Assembly (NCBI GenBank): GCA_900546845.1 | Contig: UREK01000008.1 | Span: 1 to 64,000 of the forward strand | From: an uncultured Eubacteriales bacterium | GTDB lineage: Bacteria; Bacillota; Clostridia; Christensenellales; CAG-138 | Reading direction: 5' to 3' | DNA length: 64,000 nucleotides | Shown here: positions 20,001 through 26,616 of the stretch, piece by piece | Layout: each line of letters starts with the position of its first letter | Position numbering within the stretch: the stretch's first letter is position 1 | The notes under the pieces: generated by a model | Seen by the model: only the letters and a program-made list of their open reading frames with translations | The model's database searches: none | What the model was told of the DNA's origin: nothing | Program-made: the position numbers and the translations under genes

Positions 20001-21860
20001 GAGCGGCGCGTGGGCGTGGTCTACGCGGCGGAATGGGTGCTTGCGAGCCTGCCATGCCCGGAGGCCGTGCATACTTGCTTCGACGGCCGCGCCTGCTACG
20101 CGGAAAACCTGCGGGAGCCTTCTGCTGCAAAGGCTTATATCGCTATGGCAGGTGGGGCGGACGCGGTGGAATGCGCGGCAGACCGGGAGGATGTGCTCGT
20201 AGGCGGCTGGGCGCGGGACGCATGGGACGATGGGAAAACGGCTTACGGAACGGGCTTTTCCGCGCTGCGCACGCGGCTCACCCTCGCGCCCGGCGAGACG
20301 CGCACGCTCGTGCTGCTGCTGGGCGAGGATGTGCCGGAAGAAGCCGCGCCGCTGCTCACGATGGACGCGCATGCGGCGGAGGAACGCCTTGAGGCCGTGA
20401 AAGCGCTCTGGCGGGAGCGGCTCGGCGCGGTGCGCGTAAAAACGCCGGACCGGGCGATGGACGTGCTCCTGAACGGGTGGCTGATGTACCAAACATGGAG
20501 CGCGCGCGTGCTTGGACGCACGGGATATTACCAGTGCGGCGGCGCGGTTGGCTTCCGGGATCAGCTTCAGGATATGCTTTCCATCCTCCATTCCGACCCG
20601 GCGCGCGTGCGCGCGCATATCCTGCTGTGCGCATCCCGGCAGTTTGAGGCTGGGGATGTGCTGCATTGGTGGCATCCGCCTGTGAACGGCGTGCGTACGC
20701 GCATCACGGACGACCGGCTGTTCCTGCCGTATGTGGCCCTCGCGTACGCGGAAAGCACGGGGGACGCTTCCATCTGGGAGGAAAACGCGCCGTACCTCGA
20801 GGATATGCCCATCTTGGAAGGGAAGCGCGACCTTTACTGCGCGATGCGGGAGGGGAAAATTGCGGAGCCGCTGTACCTGCACTGTGCGCGGGCGGTCGAG
20901 CGCACGCTCGAAATGGGCGCGCATGGCCTGCCGCTGATGGGCGGCGGGGACTGGAACGACGGCATGGATCATGTCGGGGACGGCGGCGGCGAGAGCGTCT
21001 GGCTCGGGATGCTGCTCCTCCACGTGCTCACGCGCTTTGCGCCGCTCGCGCGGCAGCGCGGCGACGCGGAGCGGGCCGCACGCTACGACGCGGAGGCGGC
21101 GCGGCTTCGCGCCGCGCTGGAGGAAGCCGGCTGGGACGGCGCATGGTACCGCAGGGCGTATTTTGGCGACGGGCGGAGCCTCGGCGCGCGCGGCGGGGAA
21201 GCCTGTGCAATTGACCTCATCGCCCAGGCCTGGGCGGCGATGTGCGGGCTCCCGCACGCGGAGGAGGCGTTCGATTCCGCGATGGCGCTGCTCTCCGACC
21301 GGGAGAACGGCGTGGTGCGCCTGCTTGCACCGCCCTTCGAGCGGCCGGACCCGGCGGTCGGCTACATCAGCAGCTACCTGCCCGGCGTACGGGAGAACGG
21401 CGGCCAATACACCCATGCGGCGGCTTGGCTGCTGCGCGCGGCATGCCTGCTGAACAAGCCGGACAAGGCGCGGGAGCTTTTTTCCATGCTCAGCCCCATC
21501 GCGCATGGGGACAGCCCGTTTGCGATGCGGCGCTACAAGGCAGAGCCTTATGTGCTCGCGGGGGACGTTTACGCCGTGGGCCGCAATGCCGGGCGCGGCG
21601 GATGGACGTGGTATACCGGCGCGGCCGGCTGGCTGTACGAGGTGACGCTTTCGGACCTCTTGGGCGTGACGCGGCGCGGGGACCGGCTCTTCCTCACGCC
21701 CTGCACGGACTTCCCGGAATATTCGGTGTGGCTGCGCTTCGGCAAGACGGCCTATGAAATCACCGTGCGCGGCGGCGCGCGCGGGCCGGAGGAGGGGATC
21801 CCGCTCGTGGACGACGGGCTGCACCACAGCCTTTTGTTCGAGCCGCCGCAGCCCACTTGA
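14034..21860 (+). CDS. Cyclic beta-1,2-glucan synthase-like protein (GT84 + GH189-like + GH94)
   Basis: About 2,608 residues. The start is ATG 14034 (AGGAGG ten bases upstream; GTG 14028 is also possible). The glycosyltransferase part contains LDADTILPPG near residue 587 (DxD) and QHRWMRGDW near 730 (the QxxRW class of processive synthases). Membrane helices lie near residues 380-428, 774-822 and 897-942. A glycoamylase-like domain (about 960-1400, WAARTWRYFETFCTEETGFL onward) corresponds to the transglycosylation/cyclisation part of CGS. The C-terminal half (about 1450-2600) is a GH94 phosphorylase-type region with GFRDQLQDML near 2173 and GGDWNDGMD near 2304. NdvB/Cgs enzymes make cyclic beta-1,2-glucan from UDP-glucose at the inner membrane. 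Whether the product here is cyclic, linear or exported is unknown. No lipoprotein or export gene adjoins. Confidence 0.92.
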   Translation: MAANRSFFGLLGVTLEGERLEERARELAARTAGRARRARFAEALHPGGDRRAILSDYKRLSACARAGVELSPAAETLLDSFYLVEKSLVALTNAGEQLRDRTLPVNREGEHVGFARAYSAAAGLVGHHGARIDDAALTRYITAFQQVSPLSMRELCALPMMLRLCTVRVVRLMSAAAARRAEEHLRARELADALCRVAWDEKRVDAILERAGLHARPACVERLTALLQERDEYRLIERMNAALRIADAEAEALTGKDRLLQAQDAARMQNAIASLRFLDALDFRDFFERFSAVEAALREDAVYPEMDAATRGYYRTCVERLAGRLGVAETVVAKTAVRLARGGEGRLSHVGAYLFEEGEPLLCEALRPDRHRIRLTENQKLALFAAGEAAFTAALVALAATGGLVQCLLSLLPAWSLGRFLAARIAMWGRDARRIPRMEFASGVPEDARTLIVVPTLILSEDAVAASLAQLETHYLANPLPNCCFAVLGDFKDGPEEWRDGEKELLAKAKEQTDALNARYAKGGPPIFFFLHRKRELSRFDGIYMGRERKRGALCDLVELIAAGEAEPFALISAPLPSSVRYCLTLDADTILPPGALAKCVGAMAHPLNRPVADRNGVVRLGHGVIAPRMRQTLASAAKTPFARLASGESGVDLYASAANEFYQDVFGTGNFGGKGIFDVAAFRAALPHWIPENSVLSHDLLEGCFLRAGFLGDVALYDGEPSTFAAWWKRQHRWMRGDWQLLPFLLPRLRDAADSPHKTPLSLLSRAKMLDNLRRTLLAPAVFNLLLLMPYFGGGAYVWVGLAALWDGFLWDALSLLGSFFVHGFRGRDAWGALRERAAAALRALLEFVTLPFAALKNGDAMGRSLWRVLVSHRNMLEWQTAAETSKKAKQQGIAGMCRLLWPCLAAGAWMAASAFFGRMPVASVLLALLFFSAPALVLRLDRPRAAETLSPAAREAVAGWAARTWRYFETFCTEETGFLPPDNFQEAPLGVTVNNTSPTNIGMAMLSAVAAHTLGLIDAAGLVLRLGRIAERVETAEKWNGHLYNWYSLAPFAPLAPRYVSTVDSGNLAACLLACESALLSLGQPEAEALGKRLRALAEGMDFRALYDPKKKLFHIGFDCVSGVLTKSWYDLLASESRLTSFVAIALHQVDAEHWQNLSRLLVDAGGGRTLISWSGTMFEYLMPVLLTGMAPGSLLCESCMAAVRAQRAAVPAETPWGISESGYYAFDRAMFYQYRAFGVHAVALSPARERERVISPYSAMLALMAEPREAAANLGRLEALGALGEYGFYEALDFTPQRLRAGVPYETVKSYMAHHQGMSLCAAANALTGGALAAHFLRVPEVRAASLLLAEKRPSLALAIRAFHSNNAPEEEPLPRRESKPRVVTRAGALPETQLITNGRYTAFLTDGGISYSRCGEIMLTRFRPDALRADSGVHFLVRDGARVWSLASAPGNAQADAYRVTLEPHKVTYERRDGSISSRLSVCVSPRHDGEVRHLLLKNDGASPCELELGVFAEIALATQAEDLAHPAFVKLTVDAKLVDGTLLFERRGKNACWAYARLCGPAKPQYATDRLAYLGRNRTYAEAMKTPMVAPETVSAPIEPGLCARTSVTLRPGESAEFTFLFGMAESERKALAEAEAMRAEAGEAFDLAWAHANSALRFAGVEQGKAALFERIAARLILGVPQGRALPGGPCPGVPGLWKLGISGDLPIVTLRVDRHASMRMAKTLLELHAYLRARGVRFELVFLGVYPNEYAGELRLRLQDMIEACAGGDDTVHLLHDYALTDEDRAVLAALALVVIDPEKSLSRQFQTPAAREIPTPAFTPRREARGAFAPKEEALLFPNGCGGFSEAGDEYVIRLSPGESTPLPWANVLANERFGTLVTENGGGYTWCGNSREHKLTPWANDPVRDPKGEILLLYDLEDRTAWTLTQGPLSRGARTETRHGFGYTRYSSEAEELSAALTVFVDAELPVKYSLLTLRNPMLRERRVGVVYAAEWVLASLPCPEAVHTCFDGRACYAENLREPSAAKAYIAMAGGADAVECAADREDVLVGGWARDAWDDGKTAYGTGFSALRTRLTLAPGETRTLVLLLGEDVPEEAAPLLTMDAHAAEERLEAVKALWRERLGAVRVKTPDRAMDVLLNGWLMYQTWSARVLGRTGYYQCGGAVGFRDQLQDMLSILHSDPARVRAHILLCASRQFEAGDVLHWWHPPVNGVRTRITDDRLFLPYVALAYAESTGDASIWEENAPYLEDMPILEGKRDLYCAMREGKIAEPLYLHCARAVERTLEMGAHGLPLMGGGDWNDGMDHVGDGGGESVWLGMLLLHVLTRFAPLARQRGDAERAARYDAEAARLRAALEEAGWDGAWYRRAYFGDGRSLGARGGEACAIDLIAQAWAAMCGLPHAEEAFDSAMALLSDRENGVVRLLAPPFERPDPAVGYISSYLPGVRENGGQYTHAAAWLLRAACLLNKPDKARELFSMLSPIAHGDSPFAMRRYKAEPYVLAGDVYAVGRNAGRGGWTWYTGAAGWLYEVTLSDLLGVTRRGDRLFLTPCTDFPEYSVWLRFGKTAYEITVRGGARGPEEGIPLVDDGLHHSLLFEPPQPT

Positions 21861-21891
21861 AAAGGCGGCGGGTTTGCGGTAAAGTAAGGGC

Positions 21892-23817
21892 ATGACAAAG
21901 CAAACGAAACCCGCCGATACCTCCCGCTTCTTGCCCACCACTGCCGCGGAGCTTTCCGCGCGCGGCATTGAGCAGCTCGATTTCGTATACATCATTGGGG
22001 ACGCGTATGTGGATCACCCGAGCTTCGGCCCGGCGATCATCAGCCGCGTGCTCGAGAGCCATAGCTATACTGTCGGCATCATCGCCCAGCCGGATTGGCA
22101 CAGCGCGGAGGAGTTCCGCCGCCTCGGCAGGCCGCGTCTTGCGTTCCTCATCAGCGCGGGGAACATCGACTCCATGGTGAACCACTATACCTCCGCGAAA
22201 AAGCGCCGCTCCAGCGACGCTTACACCCCTGGTGGCGAGCCTGGGAAACGCCCCGACCGCGCGACGATCGTCTATGCGAACCGGGCGCGGGAGGCTTACC
22301 GGGGCGTGCCGGTTGTCATCGGCGGCATCGAGGCGAGCCTCCGCCGCTTTGCCCATTACGATTATTGGGACGACAAGGTGCGCCGCAGCATCCTTTCGGA
22401 TTCGGGCGCGGATCTTCTCATCTACGGCATGGGGGAGCGGCAGATCGTCGAGATTGCGGACGCGCTTGCGGGCGGATTGCCTGCGGAGCAGATCACCTAT
22501 GTGAATGGCACCTGCTATATGACGCATTCGCTCGAGCGGGTGTATGAATACGAACGGATCGAAAGCTATGAGGATGTGGCGCGGGATAAAAAGGCCTATG
22601 CGTCCGCCTTTCTGGCGCAGTACCGGGAGCAGGACGCGATCCGCGGGAAGCGCCTCGTGCAGCCGCATGGGGATTCCTTCCTCGTCGCCAACCCGCCTGC
22701 CGCGCCGCTCTCGACGGAGGAGCTTGACGCGGTGTACGAACTGCCTTATACGCGCGCGCCGCATCCTTCCTATCAAAAAGAGATCCCTGCGCTGTTCGAG
22801 GTGAAGTTTTCGCTCACCTCCTGCCGCGGGTGCTTCGGCGCGTGCTCGTTTTGCGCGCTCACGTTCCACCAAGGCCGCGTGATCTCCGCGCGCAGCCATG
22901 CGTCGCTTCTGCGGGAGGCGGCGCTCCTCGCGCAGCAGCCGGACTTCAAGGGCAACATCCACGACGTCGGCGGCCCGACGGCGAACTTCCGCCAGCCCGC
23001 CTGCAAAAAACAGCTTAAAAGCGGCGTCTGCGCCGACAGGCAATGCCTCGGCTTTGAGCACTGCAAGAACCTCGAAGTCGACCACCGGGATTATATCGAG
23101 CTGCTCGAAAAGCTTTCCGCCGTGCCGGGCGTAAAGCGCGTGTTCGTGCGCTCCGGCATCCGTTACGACTATGCGATGTACGATAAAAGCGACGCGTTTT
23201 TGCGCGCGCTCATCAAAAACCATGTCTCCGGGCAGCTCAAGGTCGCGCCGGAACACGTATCCGACCAGGTGCTGCGCCTTATGGGCAAACCCGCCTGCGC
23301 GCTTTACGACCGCTTTGTCGCAAAATATATGCAGCTCAACCGCAACCTGGGGAAGGAACAATACATCGTGCCGTATTTCATGTCCTCGCATCCGGGGAGC
23401 GACCTCTCTGCGGCCGTGGAGCTTGCGGAATACCTCAAACGCACGGGGCAGCGGCCGGAGCAGGTACAGGACTTTTACCCCACGCCCGGCACGCTTTCCA
23501 CCTGCATGTATTACACTGGTTTCGACCCGCGCACGGGCGAGCGCGTTTACGTACCCAAAAGCGCCTCCGAAAAGGCGATGCAGCGGGCGCTGATGCAGTA
23601 CTTTATGCCCCAATACCGCGACCTGGCGCGCACGGCGCTGCAAAAGGCGGGGCGGGAGGATCTCATCGGCTATGGGAAGCATGCCCTCGTGCCGCCGCGC
23701 GCGGAAAAACGGGCGGGGGAAACGCCGGCCGGATGCAGGAAGAAAAACGCGGACTTGCACGAAAAACGGAAGAAAGCCGCACAAGCTCCCCGAAAAGGGG
23801 CGCCAAAGCAGCGCTGA
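21892..23817 (+). CDS. YgiQ-family radical SAM protein
   Basis: 641 residues, only 31 bases after the synthase gene. The N-terminal YgiQ domain begins RFLPTTAAELSARGIEQLDF. The radical SAM cluster motif is CFGACSFC (Cys 314, 318, 321), which would hold a [4Fe-4S] cluster and bind S-adenosylmethionine. A second conserved cysteine stretch, CKKQLKSGVCADRQCLGFEH, follows about 65 residues later, and the C-terminus is a Lys/Arg-rich tail typical of the family. The reaction is not established. Position behind the synthase may reflect mere adjacency; it has its own weak context and no clear partner. Confidence 0.95.
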   Translation: MTKQTKPADTSRFLPTTAAELSARGIEQLDFVYIIGDAYVDHPSFGPAIISRVLESHSYTVGIIAQPDWHSAEEFRRLGRPRLAFLISAGNIDSMVNHYTSAKKRRSSDAYTPGGEPGKRPDRATIVYANRAREAYRGVPVVIGGIEASLRRFAHYDYWDDKVRRSILSDSGADLLIYGMGERQIVEIADALAGGLPAEQITYVNGTCYMTHSLERVYEYERIESYEDVARDKKAYASAFLAQYREQDAIRGKRLVQPHGDSFLVANPPAAPLSTEELDAVYELPYTRAPHPSYQKEIPALFEVKFSLTSCRGCFGACSFCALTFHQGRVISARSHASLLREAALLAQQPDFKGNIHDVGGPTANFRQPACKKQLKSGVCADRQCLGFEHCKNLEVDHRDYIELLEKLSAVPGVKRVFVRSGIRYDYAMYDKSDAFLRALIKNHVSGQLKVAPEHVSDQVLRLMGKPACALYDRFVAKYMQLNRNLGKEQYIVPYFMSSHPGSDLSAAVELAEYLKRTGQRPEQVQDFYPTPGTLSTCMYYTGFDPRTGERVYVPKSASEKAMQRALMQYFMPQYRDLARTALQKAGREDLIGYGKHALVPPRAEKRAGETPAGCRKKNADLHEKRKKAAQAPRKGAPKQR

Positions 23818-23970
23818 GCCAGCACTATATGAAAACTATAAAATAAAAAATTCATTCTGCATTTCTGACTTTCTTTTCACGATTCCTTGTGATAAAATCA
23901 TAAGAAATATATTGTCGGTTTTATGACGATAAGCGACCGGTCTATTTATTTTCAAGGAGGGCAAAGACAC

Positions 23971-24459
23971 ATGGCCAATGGACAGGGCACTCGTAAGGAA
24001 CTTTACGAGCAGCTGGACAAAGTCATCCTGCAATGGAAGGATGAGCCCGGCGGGCTCCTTCCGATCATGCAGAACGCGCAGGAGATCCTCGGCTGCGTCG
24101 ACGAAGAGGTGCAGCATTATATCTCCAAGAAGATCAGCGTCCCCATATCCACGATTTACGGCGTGGCAACGTTCTATTCCCAATTCACGCTGCAGCCGAA
24201 GGGCAAATACGCGATCGGCCTCTGCCTTGGCACAGCCTGCTATGTCCGCGGCTCTCAGCTCGTGATGGATGAATTGGTGAAACAGCTTGGCGTGGAAGCG
24301 GGCCATACCACCGGAGACGGCCTCTTCACCCTCGACGCCACCCGCTGCATTGGCTGCTGCGGCCTTGCGCCCGCGATGATGATCAACGACGATGTTTACG
24401 GCAAGGTAACGCCTGAGGAGATCCCGGGCATTCTCGCCAAATATCGCCAAATCGGCTAA
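23971..24459 (+). CDS. nuoE: NuoE/HndA-like [2Fe-2S] subunit of an NAD-linked oxidoreductase
   Basis: The start is ATG 23971 after AAGGAGGG; 162 residues. It is a thioredoxin-fold ferredoxin of the complex I 24-kDa type. The cluster ligands are visible as C85 and C90 (CLGTACYVRG) and C126 with C130 (CIGCCG). With the HndB- and HndC-like genes at 26215 and 26617 it would form the NADH-side module of an electron-bifurcating hydrogenase or related enzyme. The catalytic hydrogenase subunit is not in this operon. A partly decayed stretch of 740 bases separates it from the next intact gene. Confidence 0.93.
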   Translation: MANGQGTRKELYEQLDKVILQWKDEPGGLLPIMQNAQEILGCVDEEVQHYISKKISVPISTIYGVATFYSQFTLQPKGKYAIGLCLGTACYVRGSQLVMDELVKQLGVEAGHTTGDGLFTLDATRCIGCCGLAPAMMINDDVYGKVTPEEIPGILAKYRQIG

Positions 24460-24597
24460 AAACGGGGGCACTGCGCAAAAGTATCCTGAATTGCGCAAAA
24501 TCCGTGCAGGGAGAGGCGCTGCAGGAAGAGCCTGCCCTTGCGGTATCTATTCCCCTGCTCCACCGCAGACGGCATGCCTGCTACAGATTCCTGAAAA

Positions 24598-25000
24598 ATG
24601 CTTAAGCGTTTGGAAGCAGATCCCAAAGCGGCGTGCGGGCTGCTTGACGCCTCCTGTGGGGTGGAGATCAGCCTTGCGGCTTATCGCCCTATCGCCCGGC
24701 GGGAGCAGAGCGCCTCGCTTGTTCCGATCATATCCTTCTTATCATTGAGAACGCCGGCCGCAGCATCGCGGACGTCAACCTTGCGGTGCAGGCAGGCTGC
24801 CCCGGGCGGTTCACATGCTGGGCTTTGACGCCGGCATGAGCCACCGAAACATAAAACGCTGCCTGGACACCTTTGAAATCACATCTGAACTGGGTTCAGA
24901 AACGGCGATCCGCATGGGTCTCATTGACTTAACAACGCAACGGACTGCGGCGGATGCCGCGCGCATACAGACGCCAGTGGGAGGGATGCGCATGAACCAG
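24598..25000 (+). pseudogene. Decayed coding remnant within the hydrogenase-type operon
   Basis: The 744 bases from 24460 to 25203 have no intact gene. Coding-like peptide segments appear in three successive frames: RLEADPKAACGLLDASCGVE near 24610, DHILLIIENAGRSIADVNLA from 24726, and RAVHMLGFDAGMSHRNIKRC from 24803. The second and third join smoothly if one base is missing in the CCCC run near 24801 (AGCP-RAVHMLGFD). This looks like one gene broken by frameshifts. I do not recognise the family. The remaining bases up to 25203 show nothing I can support. Confidence 0.4.
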
Positions 25001-25203
25001 AAACGACCGGCCGCAACGCAAGGCTGGGAAGGACAAATGCGTGAGCCGCACCGCACACCGAAAACGCCGCATGGCAGAAAGCGCAGCGCCTGGCTGTGTT
25101 AAGGAGCCGGGCCGCGCGCATCCGAGTACAGGAAAAGCCAACGGCCTGAGCACCGGATGGCAGAACTGGCCAACCTGCAACGAAACCGCTTGGGAGGCAA
25201 CCT

Positions 25204-25542
25204 ATGATTACCGTTGCGCAATTAATGGAACCGCTGGAATTGACGCTGCTCACCCCGGACGCTGAGCTTGCACGCGAGGTGACGGGCGCCTGCGTTTGCG
25301 ACCTGCTCAGCTTCGTGATGGCGCGTGGGGAGGCTGGCATGGCCTGGATCACGGTGCAGACGCACCTGAACGTGATCGCCGTTGCGAGCCTGTGTGAGTT
25401 TTCCTGCGTCATCATAGCGGAGGGCTCCGCCGTGGAGCCGGAAACGCTTGCAAAAGCGGCCGGAGAGGGCATCCCTGTGCTGCGCAGCGCGCTTTCGGAA
25501 TACACGCTCGGTGGCAGGCTTTACGCCTTAGGCGTGCGCTGA
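25204..25542 (+). CDS. DRTGG-domain protein
   Basis: 112 residues, starting ATG 25204 after GGGAGGC. The sequence matches the DRTGG pattern found in stand-alone form and in Pta/HPr-kinase-like proteins: VTGACVCDLLSFVMARGEAG, AWITVQTHLNVIAVASLCEF, then PETLAKAAGEGIPVLRSALS and YTLGGRLYALG. Small DRTGG proteins regularly sit in clostridial hydrogenase/NuoEF operons, together with an ATPase-fold protein as here. Their role is not established; regulation of, or assembly with, the redox complex is a guess. Confidence 0.8.
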   Translation: MITVAQLMEPLELTLLTPDAELAREVTGACVCDLLSFVMARGEAGMAWITVQTHLNVIAVASLCEFSCVIIAEGSAVEPETLAKAAGEGIPVLRSALSEYTLGGRLYALGVR

Positions 25543-25657
25543 AGAGAAAAGCCCGGTGGGACTGCACGCCCGTTCCTCCTGTGCGGAAGATGCTATGCCC
25601 GCATGGCACATAGCCGGCCGGCGGAGCGCGAGGGCGGCGGGGTGGGAAGGAGAACGC

Positions 25658-26218
25658 GTGAAGGAAATTTCCCTGCATATCCTTGACCTGGCGCAGAACT
25701 CCATCCGTGCGGGCGCAAAGAACGTCCGCATCCGCATTGAGGAGGACAGCGCCGCGGATACTTTCGCTGTCTCCATCGCGGACGACGGTTGCGGTATGGA
25801 GCCGGAATTGGCCAGGGCTGCGCAAAACCCGTTTGTGACGACGCGCACGACGCGCAAGGTAGGCTTGGGTCTCCCGCTGTTCCTCACAGGCTGCGAAAAC
25901 TGCGAAGGCAGTTTCCGACTTGAGAGCGAGCCGGGGCGCGGCACGCGCGTGGCAGGAACTTACCGGCGCAGCCACATCGACCGGCCGCCGCTTGGCAACA
26001 TTGCGGACACGGTAGCGATGCTCATCGCCGCAAATCCGTGCCTGCGCCTGCGCTATGAGCACCGCCTGGATGGCGGCGAATACGCGCTCGACACGGCGAA
26101 GCTTGGAGAACTCCTCGGCGGGATCCCACTCGACGCTCCCAAAGTTATGGCTTTTATAACAGAATTTATTCACAGCAGCGAATCAGAACTAGAATCAATG
26201 GAGGTACACAAACCATGA
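25658..26218 (+). CDS. HATPase-fold ATP-binding protein (anti-sigma-like)
   Basis: The chosen start is GTG 25658, directly after GGAAGGAG; 186 residues. A GHKL ATPase fold covers residues about 1-110: the N box LDLAQNSIRAGAKNVRIRI, the G1 box DDGCGMEPEL, and the G2-like GLGLPLFLTGCENCEGSFRL with SEPGRGTRV. There is no histidine phosphoacceptor domain, so it is not a full sensor kinase. Related proteins accompany NuoEF-hydrogenase operons in Clostridia. Its last codons overlap the next start by 4 bases, implying coupled translation. Confidence 0.85.
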   Translation: MKEISLHILDLAQNSIRAGAKNVRIRIEEDSAADTFAVSIADDGCGMEPELARAAQNPFVTTRTTRKVGLGLPLFLTGCENCEGSFRLESEPGRGTRVAGTYRRSHIDRPPLGNIADTVAMLIAANPCLRLRYEHRLDGGEYALDTAKLGELLGGIPLDAPKVMAFITEFIHSSESELESMEVHKP

Positions 26219-26583
26219 AGACACTGCAAGAGTTGGAGGCGATCCGCCAGAGGACGCTCAACGAGCTCAACCTGCGCAAGCGCCGCGAGGATGGCGTCCG
26301 CGTGGTGGTAGGCCTTGCCACCTGCGGCATCGCGGCGGGTGCGCGCGAGGTTGTGGCTGCGTTTATGGAGGAAGCCCACAAGCGCCAGCTCACCAACGTC
26401 ACCGTATCGCAGATGGGATGCATCGGCCTTTGCCGGTTGGAACCCATTGTGGAAGTGCATCTGCCGGGGCAGGAGAAGGTGACCTACTGCAAGGTAACGC
26501 CGGAGCAGGTAGGGCGCATCGTATCAGAGCATATCATCGGCGGCACCCCCGTTGCGGAATATACCATCGGCAGCTTCGAGTAA
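26215..26583 (+). CDS. HndB-like (2Fe-2S) ferredoxin-domain subunit
   Basis: 122 residues, ATGA overlap with the preceding stop. It has the thioredoxin-like ferredoxin pattern with ATCGIAAGAREVV (first Cys) and QMGCIGLCRLEPIVEV (a CxxxC pair). This matches the small HndB-type subunit of NADP-reducing/bifurcating hydrogenases. The next gene starts 33 bases later after its own AAGGAGAG. It probably relays electrons between the NuoE-like and NuoF-like subunits. Confidence 0.9.
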   Translation: MKTLQELEAIRQRTLNELNLRKRREDGVRVVVGLATCGIAAGAREVVAAFMEEAHKRQLTNVTVSQMGCIGLCRLEPIVEVHLPGQEKVTYCKVTPEQVGRIVSEHIIGGTPVAEYTIGSFE

Positions 26584-26616
26584 AATCAACGGAACGACAG
26601 AAGGAGAGTTAAGAAG

